NCBI GenBank assembly: GCA_947503145.1
Contig: CANNCP010000012.1
Location: 23,158-87,157, forward strand
Length of the DNA stretch: 64,000 bases
DNA from: an uncultured Roseovarius sp.
GTDB taxonomy: Bacteria; Pseudomonadota; Alphaproteobacteria; Rhodobacterales; Rhodobacteraceae
Direction: 5' to 3'
Within the stretch, counting starts at the first letter, position 1. Each line of letters starts with the position of its first letter. Of this stretch, positions 8,836 through 18,341 are shown in pieces. A program made the position numbers and the translations under genes. Below the pieces are notes generated by a model. It did no database searches, was not told where the DNA came from, and saw nothing but the letters and a program-made list of their open reading frames with translations.

Positions 8836-10041
8836 CTATTCAACCGGTTTCTCCTCCGCGCCAGCGGGGGCGGCGTCAGCTGCGGATTGTTCGTCGCCCT
8901 GCTCCTCCGCTGCCGCTTCGCGTTCCTGCGGTGTCACAGTGGTGCCCGGCGCCGCACTCTGCAGTCCCACGACCACGACCCGGTCGCCATCCTCCAGACC
9001 GTCGCTGACGACCCAGAATTGCCCCTGATCCTGCAACACTGTCAGTACCCGCTGCTCAACAACACCGTCCGGTTTGACCACAAGCGCGGTCGGCTGGCCG
9101 CGCCGGTTGCGGCTGACCCCCTCTTGCGGCACCAGAAAGGCGTCCTTGGCGATGCCGGTGGGCATTTCGACCTGCACATACATCCCCGGCAGAAGCAGCT
9201 TGTCGGGATTGGCGAACTCCATCCGAAGGACGACGACGCCGGTCAACGGATCAACTACCGGCTCGGCTGCCGTCAGTTTGCCGGTCTGGTCAAAGCCGCT
9301 GCCATCGGCGAGCGTCAGGCTGACTTCGCGCGGGCCATCCGCATCGATCTGCGTCGCCATATGTCCGCGTCGCCAATCCAGCAGTTCGGCCGCCGATTGC
9401 GTCACGTCCACATAGATCGGGTCGATATTGCGGATCACCGCGAGGGGCTGTTGCTGGCTGGCCGTGACCAGCGCGCCGGGGCTGATCATCGACCGGCCGA
9501 TTTCCCCCGAGAGCCGGGCGTGAATCTCGGTCCGGTCCTGTTCGATCTGCGCCGATTGCAATTGCGCCTGCGCGGCCTGAAGCGCGGCCGCTGCACTGTC
9601 ACGTGCTGCGATGGCCGAATCCAGCGCCTGTTCGCTGACGATATTACGGCTTGAAAGGGTTTTCAGCCGTTCCGCCTCGCGTCCGGTTGCCCTGACCTGC
9701 GCCTCGGCCTGGGTAACGGCGGCCTCGGCCTGGGCGACGGCGGCGTCATAGGTCGCCGGGTCGATCCGGTAGAGCACATCGCCCGCCTTGACCTGACCAC
9801 CCTCGTCGAACACCCGTTCGGTGATGATGCCCGCGACCTGCGGGCGCACCTCGGCCTCGGATGACGCAACAACGCGGCCCGGCAAGGTGGTGGTCAGGCC
9901 AACATCCTGCGCTTGGATCGTCACCACGACAACGGCGGGCGGCGGCCGGTCGGCCTGTTGCTGGGCCAGCGCAGGCGCGGCGCAGACAGCCAGCAACGAC
10001 AAGAGCATGAAGCGGCACGATAGGCTCGGAAAATGCGGCAT
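8836..10041 (-). CDS. RND efflux membrane-fusion (periplasmic adaptor) protein, AcrA/MexA type
   Basis: 401-residue adaptor linking the RND pump to an outer-membrane channel. An N-terminal signal peptide ends near ALAQ; then come the first lipoyl half (GRVVASSEAEVRPQVAG), a helical hairpin rich in Ala/Gln (about residues 95-165), the second lipoyl half and beta-barrel/membrane-proximal domains. The C-terminal 40 residues are an acidic Ala/Glu tail. There is no lipobox Cys, so it is probably anchored otherwise or soluble in the periplasm. The ribosome site at 10041 is weak; an internal ATG at 10008 would shorten the signal peptide. It is transcribed ahead of the pump gene. Confidence 0.92.
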   Translation of the reverse strand: MPHFPSLSCRFMLLSLLAVCAAPALAQQQADRPPPAVVVVTIQAQDVGLTTTLPGRVVASSEAEVRPQVAGIITERVFDEGGQVKAGDVLYRIDPATYDAAVAQAEAAVTQAEAQVRATGREAERLKTLSSRNIVSEQALDSAIAARDSAAAALQAAQAQLQSAQIEQDRTEIHARLSGEIGRSMISPGALVTASQQQPLAVIRNIDPIYVDVTQSAAELLDWRRGHMATQIDADGPREVSLTLADGSGFDQTGKLTAAEPVVDPLTGVVVLRMEFANPDKLLLPGMYVQVEMPTGIAKDAFLVPQEGVSRNRRGQPTALVVKPDGVVEQRVLTVLQDQGQFWVVSDGLEDGDRVVVVGLQSAAPGTTVTPQEREAAAEEQGDEQSAADAAPAGAEEKPVE

Positions 10042-10464
10042 TTTGTGAAAGTCCGTTCAATGCATGTGGTTTTCGGGCATGCGGTCAATTTTGAGGAGGT
10101 TAACGCTTTGGGGAGGCATGGTAAACGATGTCTTTGCATCAGCCCCCTGGCTGCTCCTGCTCAGGCGCCTGCAATATCCAATACCAGCGTCGGGGCCAAC
10201 CCGTCCGGGTAGCGATCTGCGGCGGATTACATGTGCAGATTCGCACAGGCAATCCAGGTAAATACTCAAGTAATTGGTTTTGTTTAGAATCTTTGCCCCC
10301 TAGAAGCCCGGTTTTCGCAACAGGTCAGTGCAATATATAAGCCCGTTTATGGACCCAGAGACGCCTGTTTGCAGGATAATTGGCCCCGATTCGCGGAAGG
10401 GTCGGCACCAGGTTGCAATCAGACATTGCTTTGGCATGGATGCAAGGACGGGCAGAGAGGATGG
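10042..10464. other. Intergenic gap with no gene
   Basis: A 423-base stretch between the MFS gene end and the adaptor start. It should contain the promoter of the efflux operon (minus strand). I see no conserved protein in any frame, no regulator gene and no convincing palindrome. Confidence 0.5.
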
Positions 10465-12096
10465 CTACGCCTCATCGCTGCGTTCGGGGATCACCGCCAG
10501 ATTGTCGCGCAGCGGTACGGTCTGGTGTTCGATCATCCGGTGCACGGTGGGGCCGCCGGGGCCGCGATGCAGTTCGCGCAGCAGATCCGACAGCTCTGCG
10601 TCCGACTGGGTCCTGCGTTGGTTGTGGCGCACGTATTCGCCCCATGTCGGCACATGATAGCTCTCGCTCCATTGCTCGGGGTGTTGCAGATCCCGCAGGA
10701 GCGACCATTGCTGTGCGCCGTCACGGATACGGACTCGGCGGCGCTGACTCATCGCGGCAAGGAAAGCGGGCACGTCGTTCTGGTCGATCTCGTAATCCAC
10801 CATGACCACGACCGGCCCGCTGCGGTAGGTCAGATCGAACCGCAGCGTCGGCTCCTTGAACCGATTGAGCGGATCGAGGTTCAGCCCGTGAAACTCGGGC
10901 AGGGGCAGGCGCAGCCCGATGAGCGCGCCGATCACCAAAAGGCCAGACACCAGCAGTAACGTCATCGAAGAGCCGGTTTTCTCTGCCAGTGCCCCCCAGG
11001 CCCAGCTTCCTGCCGCCATGCCACCGAAAACCGCCGTTTGATACAGTGCAAGCGCGCGGCCAACGACCCAGCGAGGGGTCGACAGCTGCACGGTGACGTT
11101 GAACATCGACAGTGCCAGCACCCAGCAGGCGCCGGCCAGGCCGATGGCCGCACCGCTCACCACCGGGTTGCCACTAAGCGCCAGCCCGAAACAGCCCAGG
11201 GCAAAGCCGAGGAACGCGCCGCGCACGATGATCTCGTTGCGGAACTTCTCGCGCAGGCGGGCATTGGCCAGCGCGCCACCGACCGCGCCCATGCCGAAGC
11301 AGCCCAGCAGAACGCCATAGACAAAGGCAGTGCCCTGCAGCACCTCGCGCACCACCACAGGCAAGAGTGCCAACAGAACGACACCAGTGAGGCCGAACCA
11401 TAATCCGCGCAGAATGACATGGATGATCTTTGGCGACATCGAGACATACCGCAGACCCGCCGAGAACGCGCTGCCGAACGGCTCGCGGGGCAGACTCATG
11501 TCGCGCATCGGTGCCTGCCACCGCAGCAGGGCAAGGATGATCGCGATGTAGCTCAGCGCGTTGACCGCGAACGCTGTTGCTGCCCCCGCAATAGCGACGA
11601 TGGCACCGCCCGCTGCCGGCCCGACGCTGCGCATCAGGTTGAACCCCATGCTGTTGAGCGACACCGCCGTCGGCAATTCCTGCCGGGTGACGATATCGCC
11701 CATCGTGGCCTGCCATGACGGGTTGTGCAGGGCCGTGCCGCACCCGATCAGAAAGGTAAAGCCAAGCAGGAGCCAGGGCGTCAGCAACCCCTTGAACGCC
11801 ATGATGGTCAGACCGACGGACACCACGAACATGAACGCCTGGGCAATCAGCATGACGCGGCGGCGGTCGAAATTATCGGCGAACACCCCGGCGAGCAGCG
11901 AGAATATCATGATCGGCAGCGCGACGGAGCCCTGCACCAGCGCCACCATGCTCTGGGAATCGGTAAGTGTGGTCATCATCCACGCCGCGCCGACCGCCTG
12001 CACCAGGCCGCCGAAATTCGACGCCAGCGACGATATCCAGAGCGAACGAAACGTCTGGTTGCGAAAGAGCATCAACGGGGCGGGGCGATCTGGCAC
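10465..12096 (-). CDS. MFS transporter (MFS_3/EntS-like) with a soluble C-terminal extension
   Basis: 543 residues. Roughly the first 420 form a 10-12 helix major-facilitator carrier with the loop-2 motif GVFADNFDRRRVM, typical of the EntS-like 'transmembrane secretion effector' group. The last 110 or so residues, beginning around RFKEPTLRFDLTY, are hydrophilic and resemble the antibiotic-biosynthesis-monooxygenase-like tail attached to some members of this group (AAMSQRRRVRIRDGA, SYHVPTWGEYVRH). The start is GTG with GGAG 7 bases upstream. Likely an exporter; substrate unknown. No partner gene overlaps it. Confidence 0.85.
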   Translation of the reverse strand: MPDRPAPLMLFRNQTFRSLWISSLASNFGGLVQAVGAAWMMTTLTDSQSMVALVQGSVALPIMIFSLLAGVFADNFDRRRVMLIAQAFMFVVSVGLTIMAFKGLLTPWLLLGFTFLIGCGTALHNPSWQATMGDIVTRQELPTAVSLNSMGFNLMRSVGPAAGGAIVAIAGAATAFAVNALSYIAIILALLRWQAPMRDMSLPREPFGSAFSAGLRYVSMSPKIIHVILRGLWFGLTGVVLLALLPVVVREVLQGTAFVYGVLLGCFGMGAVGGALANARLREKFRNEIIVRGAFLGFALGCFGLALSGNPVVSGAAIGLAGACWVLALSMFNVTVQLSTPRWVVGRALALYQTAVFGGMAAGSWAWGALAEKTGSSMTLLLVSGLLVIGALIGLRLPLPEFHGLNLDPLNRFKEPTLRFDLTYRSGPVVVMVDYEIDQNDVPAFLAAMSQRRRVRIRDGAQQWSLLRDLQHPEQWSESYHVPTWGEYVRHNQRRTQSDAELSDLLRELHRGPGGPTVHRMIEHQTVPLRDNLAVIPERSDEA

Positions 12097-12291
12097 GAGA
12101 GCACTCCGGGTGTGGCGGGCGGCGCGGCTGCCCGAAAGGGTTCTGCTGGGTTAGTTATGAATGGCTGTGAAGTTGTGATGCAACCGGTAATTGAGGCCGG
12201 GCAAGATGCGCGGGGCGCCTTTCAGGCATCAGCAGCCGTCCTGAAAGATGCCCGCGCACAACCTGCCGACTGAGTGGGGTGTCAAAACGCT

Positions 12292-13305
12292 TCAAGCGGC
12301 GGCGGTCTCTTTCATGTCGGCCAGAACGCGTGCGGCAATGCCGAATGATTTCACCCGCGCCGCATGGTCGTGGATCTGGCCCGTCAGGATCATCTCATCG
12401 GGCTTGTATCTGTCCCGGAGCGCGGTGAGCTGCGTGCGCACCGACGCCTCGGAACCAACCGCCGAAACCCGCAGTGCCTGATTGACCGCACGGGTCATGT
12501 CGGGACCGATGGCGGCCTCGATATCGTCTACCGGCGTGGGCAGCTTGCTGGGTTTTCCCGTGCGTAGCCGTGCAAAGGCCTGCTGCATTGACGTGCTCAG
12601 ATACGCGCCTTCGGCATCAGTGTCGGCGGCGAACACGTTTGCGGCCAGCATGAAATGCGGGCGGTCAAGGCTCTCCGACGGTTCAAACCGGGCGCGGTAG
12701 AGCTCCAACGCCTGTTCCAGCGCGTCGGGCGCGAAATGCGAGGCAAACGCATAGGGCAGCCCCAGATGCGCCGCCAGTTGCGCGCCATAAAGGCTGGAGC
12801 CGAGGATCCAGACCGGCACATGCGTACCCTCACCGGGATGGGCGCGGACCGGCGCACCGGGACGGGCATCGCCGAGATAGCCGATCAGTTCGATCACATC
12901 TTCGGGAAAGCGGTCGGCCTCAAGCCCCCGGCGCAGGGCGCGGGCGACGGCCATGTCGCCGCCGGGCGCGCGACCCAGCCCCAGATCTATGCGACCGGGA
13001 TGGATCGTGGCGAGCGTGCCGAACTGTTCGGCGATGGCCAGCGGCGCGTGATTGGGCAGCATGACCCCACCCGCGCCGATCCGCATGGTCTGCGTGGCGT
13101 CCGCGATATGCCCGATCAGGACCGACGTGGCGGCACTGGCAATGCCGGGCATGTTGTGATGCTCGGCCAGCCAAAAACGATGATATCCCATCTCTTCGGT
13201 GGCGATGGCCAGCCGCCTGCTGTTGGCAATGGCGGTTGCGGTATCGCTGCCTTCCGGAACAGGCGCGAGATCAAGAACGGAATAGAGCATGGCCAGACCT
13301 TTCAT
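12292..13305 (-). CDS. LLM-class flavin-dependent oxidoreductase (YhbW-like)
   Basis: 337-residue TIM-barrel protein of the bacterial luciferase-like family. It carries the YhbW-group hallmarks LDLAPVPEG at the N terminus, [35 protein letters not shown] and [14 protein letters not shown]. Such proteins bind FMN and act as monooxygenases or reductases with mostly unknown substrates. ATG 13305 has GGGAG about 8 bases upstream; ATG 13290 is an alternative. It stands alone between the MFS gene and the AI-2E-like permease, all on the minus strand. Confidence 0.9.
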   Translation of the reverse strand: MKGLAMLYSVLDLAPVPEGSDTATAIANSRRLAIATEEMGYHRFWLAEHHNMPGIASAATSVLIGHIADATQTMRIGAGGVMLPNHAPLAIAEQFGTLATIHPGRIDLGLGRAPGGDMAVARALRRGLEADRFPEDVIELIGYLGDARPGAPVRAHPGEGTHVPVWILGSSLYGAQLAAHLGLPYAFASHFAPDALEQALELYRARFEPSESLDRPHFMLAANVFAADTDAEGAYLSTSMQQAFARLRTGKPSKLPTPVDDIEAAIGPDMTRAVNQALRVSAVGSEASVRTQLTALRDRYKPDEMILTGQIHDHAARVKSFGIAARVLADMKETAAA

Positions 13306-13422
13306 CTATGCACTCCCGCATCTGGGCATCGCGAGGCTAAAGAGCAACCACTGATCCCGCTGCCATGCCGATCTTTCGGCACCTGCATCTGCCTGGGTTG
13401 AGCGCGTCACGCGTGGCTGTGC

Positions 13423-14454
13423 TCACACCTTCCCATTCGCCGAAAGCAATATGGCGATCGGGCGCACCGTCTGAATCTCGGCCAGCACCAGCACGAGGCT
13501 TGCGGTCAGCGGCACGGCCAATAGCGCGCCGGGCAGGCCCCAGAGGGTGCTCCAGAATGCCAGCGCCAGAAGCACGACGAACGGGCTGAGGTTAAAGGCG
13601 CGTCCCATCATACGCGGCTCAAGATAGGCACCGACAAAGACTTGCGCTGCTGTCAGTGATACCATCACGGCTCCTGCCATGCTCAATGTGCCGAACTGCG
13701 CGAGGCTGAGCAGGACCGGAAAGATCACGCCAATGAGCGAACCAATATAGGGGATGTAGTTCAAGAACGCGATGAGAACCGCCCAGAACAGGGCAAACTC
13801 GATCCCCAGAATCAGCATGATCGCAAAGGAGAGCGCCCCAAGGATCACGTTGAGCACGGTCTTGACGAAAAGATATTGCCCGATCCGTTCGTTGATCCGC
13901 GACAGCAGCGAAATCGCGCGGGCCCCCGCCTCCTCGCCGCCCATTGCCATCACCACCTTGCTCGCCATCGCGCCACGCTCTGCGATAAAGAAGCTGGCAT
14001 AGAGAACAACGAGAAATAGCGTGACGCCAAAGCCGCGCAGGGACAGGAGTGCCGGTGCGACCCACGACCGGAAATCCACTTGATCCAGCGTTACCTTTCT
14101 TACGTTTTCCCACGTGGGCTCATCTTCGATGCCCAGTATGCTGGCGCTGCGTGTGACGAGTATTTCGAGATTGGATTCGTACCGCGGCAGTGCCGCTGCC
14201 ACCTGTGCCAGACTGTTGATCACAAGAATGAACAGCAAGATCACAACGAATGTGAACATGATCAGGATCATGGCGCGTCTGGCCCAAGGCGCCAGGTGAC
14301 CCAGGATCGGCAGTCTTTGCATGCTCTCCGCAGCGGTCAAGAGAATATATACCGAAATCACCGCGGCAAGGACGGGCAGCAGCACGGGCTGCCCGATCCA
14401 TAAGAGCCATCCGATCATCAGGGTCAGCGCGGTTCCGTATGTCGCGTTCTGCAT
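13423..14454 (-). CDS. AI-2E family (UPF0118/PerM-like) membrane transporter
   Basis: 343 residues with about eight hydrophobic helices, a central soluble region (about residues 85-150, rich in charged residues) and the characteristic C-terminal part containing LNYIPYIGSLIG and FVGAYLEPRMMGRAFNLSPFVVLLAL. Members include proposed autoinducer-2 exporters and Na+/H+ antiporters; no substrate can be assigned. Ribosome site GGAAAGAG is just upstream of ATG 14454. It is divergent from the metal ATPase with about 280 bases between it and the leader ORF. Confidence 0.88.
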   Translation of the reverse strand: MQNATYGTALTLMIGWLLWIGQPVLLPVLAAVISVYILLTAAESMQRLPILGHLAPWARRAMILIMFTFVVILLFILVINSLAQVAAALPRYESNLEILVTRSASILGIEDEPTWENVRKVTLDQVDFRSWVAPALLSLRGFGVTLFLVVLYASFFIAERGAMASKVVMAMGGEEAGARAISLLSRINERIGQYLFVKTVLNVILGALSFAIMLILGIEFALFWAVLIAFLNYIPYIGSLIGVIFPVLLSLAQFGTLSMAGAVMVSLTAAQVFVGAYLEPRMMGRAFNLSPFVVLLALAFWSTLWGLPGALLAVPLTASLVLVLAEIQTVRPIAILLSANGKV

Positions 14455-14736
14455 TCTCTTTCCGTTCTCCCCGACGTCAAGTGACTGATGGCCTTTTCAT
14501 GCCTTTCCGCTCTCCATCATGGTTTGGATCCGGTGTTGGCTCAAGGTTGGTGGCAGTGCAGTATAGGGCTTCGCCAAAATGAAACGCGCGGGCGCGCCTT
14601 CGGCTTTTACATGCGACCTTCTATCTTGCGATACGTCGCCGGTCTCGGCAAACATGCGAGGCACGCTTCGAAGCGGCCAGTCGACAAGACACTCTGAGCG
14701 GCCATGAGCGCCACTCAGGCGTATGATCGGAGTTTT

Positions 14737-14826
14737 ATGAAAGTACTTGCCTATATGATTGCCCCTGTGATGATACAGCGCGATGTTCCTGATCTACGCG
14801 CTGCGATCAGTGGAGTGATGTCGTGA
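14737..14826 (+). CDS. Possible 29-residue leader ORF coupled to the metal ATPase gene
   Basis: A short frame starting ATG at 14737, with GGAG 4-5 bases upstream, encodes MKVLAYMIAPVM... and stops with a TGA that overlaps the GTG start of the ATPase (GTGA). I recognise no family. It could be a translationally coupled leader, a remnant of an older gene, or chance. Confidence 0.3.
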   Translation: MKVLAYMIAPVMIQRDVPDLRAAISGVMS

Positions 14827-16781
14827 ACCAGATGGTAAATCAAGGCTCGCAGCCGCCGCTGCTGCGCGATCCTACTGTCATCCTGTCGCTGCTGACGGTT
14901 CTCGGCATGCTTCTGGGCATGGCCGGGACGTGGCTCCGGGTCGAAGGGCTTTCTACGCTCACCATTCCGGCTCTGGCGACGGTGTATCTGGCCGGCGGCC
15001 TTCCGGCGGCGTGGCGAGCCGTGTCGGCGCTGTGGCAGGATCACGTTCTGGATATCGACCTGCTGATGGTGGTTGCCGCCGTGGCCGCCGCCGCTGTCGG
15101 CGCACCGCTTGAGGGGGCGGTTCTGTTGACGCTGTTCAGCGTCGCCGGCACGCTGGAGGAACGCGCGCTTGGCCGTGCGCGCTATGCGATCGAGGCACTG
15201 ATGGCGCTGCGCCCCGAAACCGCGCTGCGCAAGACCGCGTCGGGCGCGGTCAAAGAGGTTTCGGCCGCAGCCCTGGAGGTGGGCGACATCGTGGTACTGC
15301 GCCCCGGCGCGCGGGTGCCGACCGATGGCACAATCACCGTGGGGCGTGGCGGGCTAGACGAGGCCAACATCACCGGCGAATCCATGCCCGTGTCCAAGGC
15401 TGTCGGCGAGCCGGTGTTCGAGGCCACGGTGAACCTTGACGGGGTGCTTGAGGTCACGGTCAGCCGCACCGTCGGCGAAAGCACCATTGCCCGCATGATC
15501 CGGCTGGTGACTGAGGCACAGGCGGCCAAGGCCCCATCAGAGCGCTTCAGCGCCTGGTTTGGCCAGCGCTATACCATTGCTGTCCTGATCGGGGCGGTCC
15601 TTGCCTTTGCGGCCTTTTACTGGCTGGACGGCGATTGGAAGCCCGCGCTTTACAAGGCGGCGACACTATTGGTTGCGGCCAGTCCCTGCGCGATCGTCAT
15701 CTCGGTCCCCGCTGCGATCCTGTCGGCGCTGTCGGCTGCGGCGCGAGGCGGCGTGCTGTTCAAGGGCGGCGCAGCGCTCGAAACACTTGCAGCCGTGGAT
15801 ACGTTCGCCTTTGACAAGACCGGGACGCTGACCACCGGTCAGGCGGCAGTGACCCAAATCGTGGCACTCGACGGTGACGAGGCGGGATTTCTGTCATTGC
15901 TGGCCGGGCTTGAGGCGGATTCCGAACACCATGTCGCTACGGCAATCCGGCGCGAGGCCACAAGACGCGGGCTTGACCCAACCGAGGTGAGCGAGGTCAG
16001 CACCAAACCGGGGGTCGGTATCACCGGTCATGACGCTTTGGGCGCGGTCTGGGCCGGGAACCCTTATCTGGCCGAGGCAATGGGCGCGCCCGTCGATGCC
16101 CCCCGTCTGCAGTTTCTGGCCGAAGGTGCCGATACCGTGATCTATCTGGGGCGGGGTGCCGAGGTTCTGGGTGCGGTCAGCGTGGCGGATGAGGCGCGGC
16201 CCAGCTCTGCGCCGGGGCTGGTGGCCCTGCGTGCCAGCGGTGTGCGCCGGATCGTCATGATGACCGGGGACAGACGTCCGGTAGCGCTGCGGATCGGGGC
16301 AGAGCTGGGCTTTGACCCCGACGAGATCCACGCCGAAATGCTGCCCGAGGGCAAGGTGCAGGGTATCGCAAAGCTCGCCGAGGCGGGCAAGGTGGCCTTT
16401 GTCGGTGACGGCGTCAACGATGCGGCGGCACTGGCGCGTGCAGATATCGGTATTGCGATGGGCGCCGCAGGCTCCGAGGTCGCGCTGCAGGCTGCTGACG
16501 TGGCCCTGCTGTCCGAGGACATGCGCCAGCTCGGCGATGCACACCGCCTTGCCCGCCGTGCTGCGGCTATCATCCGTCAAAACCTGATCTTTGCGATCGG
16601 GGTCATGATCGTGTTGGTTATCGCCGGGCTGTTCTTTGACCTGCCGCTACCGCTGGCGGTCATCGGGCATGAGGGCGGCACGGTGCTGGTGGTGCTGAAC
16701 GGGCTTCGCCTGCTTAGAAACCCCGCACGGTGGGCAAAGCGGGACGCAGTGTCTGGCCGGTCACGCGGTCTCGTCAGGTGA
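14823..16781 (+). CDS. P1B-4-like heavy-metal translocating ATPase (Co/Fe/Zn exporter)
   Basis: 652-residue P-type ATPase that exports a divalent metal. Seen: A-domain ITGESMPV, membrane motif Ser287-Pro288-Cys289, phosphorylation motif DKTGT (Asp331), hinge GDGVNDAAAL, and HEGGT (His616) in the last helix. SPC combined with HEGGT, no N-terminal metal-binding domain and few helices are the marks of subgroup P1B-4 (CoaT/CzcP/PfeT-like, Co2+, Fe2+ or Zn2+) rather than the copper type. GTG start with GGAG 7 bases upstream, overlapping the stop of a possible leader ORF. The metal-sensing regulator is not adjacent. Confidence 0.93.
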   Translation: MNQMVNQGSQPPLLRDPTVILSLLTVLGMLLGMAGTWLRVEGLSTLTIPALATVYLAGGLPAAWRAVSALWQDHVLDIDLLMVVAAVAAAAVGAPLEGAVLLTLFSVAGTLEERALGRARYAIEALMALRPETALRKTASGAVKEVSAAALEVGDIVVLRPGARVPTDGTITVGRGGLDEANITGESMPVSKAVGEPVFEATVNLDGVLEVTVSRTVGESTIARMIRLVTEAQAAKAPSERFSAWFGQRYTIAVLIGAVLAFAAFYWLDGDWKPALYKAATLLVAASPCAIVISVPAAILSALSAAARGGVLFKGGAALETLAAVDTFAFDKTGTLTTGQAAVTQIVALDGDEAGFLSLLAGLEADSEHHVATAIRREATRRGLDPTEVSEVSTKPGVGITGHDALGAVWAGNPYLAEAMGAPVDAPRLQFLAEGADTVIYLGRGAEVLGAVSVADEARPSSAPGLVALRASGVRRIVMMTGDRRPVALRIGAELGFDPDEIHAEMLPEGKVQGIAKLAEAGKVAFVGDGVNDAAALARADIGIAMGAAGSEVALQAADVALLSEDMRQLGDAHRLARRAAAIIRQNLIFAIGVMIVLVIAGLFFDLPLPLAVIGHEGGTVLVVLNGLRLLRNPARWAKRDAVSGRSRGLVR

Positions 16782-16896
16782 TTTGATCTGGCCGACATGT
16801 CAGACGGGTGTGCAGGCCTTGCAATGCTCGACAATTGTGTCGGGCGGCCTGCCTGATATACTCCTGCCATAGCGACATACGTTGAAAGGAGCCGCC

Positions 16897-17208
16897 ATGC
16901 CTACCGTCTTTCAAGTCGATTATCCCTTTACCGGACCCTGGGGTGCGGAAATGTTCGACGCCATGCAAAGCCTGGCCCAAGATATCGCGCAGGAACCGGG
17001 TCTGATCTGGAAAATCTGGACCGAGAACCCCACCACCGGGCGCGCGGGCGGGATCTATCTGTTCGAAACCCCCGGCGCGTCCGAAGCCTTTGCCACCAAG
17101 CACCTTGCCCGGCTTGAATCCCTTGGCATCATAGGTGTCGTGGGACATCATTTTGCGATCAATGACGACCTGTCGCAGATCACCAACTTTGCCGCCACGA
17201 CAGACTGA
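16897..17208 (+). CDS. YdhR-family small monooxygenase-like protein
   Basis: 103 residues with the dimeric alpha-beta barrel pattern of the YdhR family: VDYPFTGPWG near the N terminus, LIWKIWTENPTTGRAGGIYLF in the centre and a terminal LSQITN. E. coli YdhR is a stress-associated protein of unproven catalytic role. ATG 16897 is chosen for the AAGGAG site 7 bases upstream; an in-frame start 15 bases earlier lacks one. It follows the metal ATPase by 115 bases and may share its transcript. Confidence 0.85.
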   Translation: MPTVFQVDYPFTGPWGAEMFDAMQSLAQDIAQEPGLIWKIWTENPTTGRAGGIYLFETPGASEAFATKHLARLESLGIIGVVGHHFAINDDLSQITNFAATTD

Positions 17209-17264
17209 GTGGCTTGAAAAACCGCCGGGCGGTGACACGGTGTCATGTTTGCGCCGGATGATGA

Positions 17265-17411
17265 AACTTTGTCGGTCACATGGCGGGCGGCATGCTGGTG
17301 CACCAGTTGTCGGTTTTGATTGTCATCCTCAACGCCATGCGCCTGCTGCGTGTACCGAATGCTGCAAGGGTCAGAGCGGCGGCGCAAAATGCCGAACGTG
17401 TCGCGGCATAG
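17265..17411 (+). pseudogene. C-terminal remnant of a second heavy-metal P-type ATPase
   Basis: In one frame, after an in-frame stop at 17262-17264, the translation reads ...GGMLVHQLSVLIVILNAMRLLR..., the last membrane helix and tail of P1B ATPases, ending at TAG 17409-17411. Nothing upstream in this frame encodes the rest. It differs from the intact ATPase tail at 16.7 kb (HEGGTVLVVLNGLRLL), so it is debris of a different ATPase gene. Confidence 0.75.
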
Positions 17412-17435
17412 GCGTGCTGGCAGACACAACAGTAA

Positions 17436-17458
17436 ACCCGCGTCTCATCGGCGCGGGT
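17436..17458. terminator. Weak hairpin downstream of ATPase remnant
   Basis: 7-bp stem ACCCGCG/CGCGGGT with a 9-base loop, between the plus-strand remnant and the convergent methyltransferase gene. No T run. Confidence 0.35.
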
Positions 17459-17487
17459 GACTATCCTTGCCGATAACGAGGCGCTGC

Positions 17488-18165
17488 CTAAAGCGTTTCG
17501 CTAGCGTCATTGGCCTTCGGACGAAGCGTCAATAGCTTGACGATATCCTTGTATAGAAAAGCCTTCTCGACAAGCTCCAGACCTGCCGCTTCCAGATATT
17601 GTTCGGTGTTACGATCAAATTCGACACCATATGCAAAACGCACCCAGGGCGCCCACAGTCTCATGACAAAGCGGCGAAGGGGGTTTTCTGAAATCGCATA
17701 CTCAAGAATGTGAATCTTGCCGCGCGGTCGGCAGACCCGGCCCAGTTCCCTGAGGGCGAGTATCTGGTGCTCGTTGTCGAGAACGCAAAAAAGAAATGTC
17801 GAGATGACAGCGTCGAAACTATCGTCTCCAAACTCCATTTCCATCACGTTCATTTCGCGCAGGTCAACCGGTGTACCAAGGACATCCCGGCGCCGTCTTG
17901 CGCGTTTCAACATGGCAGGACTCAGGTCTATCCCAACGACCTGCGAGTCGCTGGGATAAAAAGGAAAGTTCCGCCCGGTGCCAACCCCGGCATCAAGCAA
18001 GGTGCCACTTACCCCTTCAAACATCGCTCGGCGCAAGGGTTTGTAGCGGCCATGTTCGAATGGCAGGTCAAGAAGATCATAAAGCCGGGCAATGCGATCA
18101 TAGGTTCCTTGTTTGTGCAAAAGATCCTCTTTCTGCATTCGGGTAGCAGTCATGTTGTTTGCCAT
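17488..18165 (-). CDS. Class I SAM-dependent methyltransferase (PmtA/UbiE-like)
   Basis: 225 residues with a Rossmann methyltransferase core: SAM-binding motif LLDAGVGTGRNF (about residues 56-67), acidic loop VVGIDLSPAML, motif FDAVISTFLFCVL and post-core REL-GRVCRPRG-ILEY. The arrangement is close to bacterial phosphatidylethanolamine N-methyltransferases and UbiE-type enzymes; lipid methylation is a guess. No clear ribosome site at ATG 18165, so the N terminus is uncertain by up to 9 residues. It stands alone. Confidence 0.82.
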   Translation of the reverse strand: MANNMTATRMQKEDLLHKQGTYDRIARLYDLLDLPFEHGRYKPLRRAMFEGVSGTLLDAGVGTGRNFPFYPSDSQVVGIDLSPAMLKRARRRRDVLGTPVDLREMNVMEMEFGDDSFDAVISTFLFCVLDNEHQILALRELGRVCRPRGKIHILEYAISENPLRRFVMRLWAPWVRFAYGVEFDRNTEQYLEAAGLELVEKAFLYKDIVKLLTLRPKANDASETL

Positions 18166-18341
18166 CGACGTATCAAGGCGGAAAAGCCCCTAAAGTATCC
18201 GCCTTGGTCTGAAGCATATGCAAGGCAAAACGCTTTTTGCGCCGGTTGACCGGCACGGGATCGCAATCACTGTCAGTGACGGCGTGCCATTCCGGGGCTA
18301 AGCTAGGCTTCGAAATGTGGATGACACTGGAGGACAAAACC

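Noticed and set aside
5548..9654. Long plus-strand frames (420 and 422 residues) opposite the RND pump and adaptor genes
   Set aside because: They are antisense shadows of clearly homologous genes, Arg/His/Gln-rich, and match no family.
14679..14689. CAGTCGACAAG upstream of the metal ATPase, identical to 516-526
   Set aside because: SalI-type core with few bases, 140 bases from the gene and unrelated in function to the GntR cluster; could be chance.
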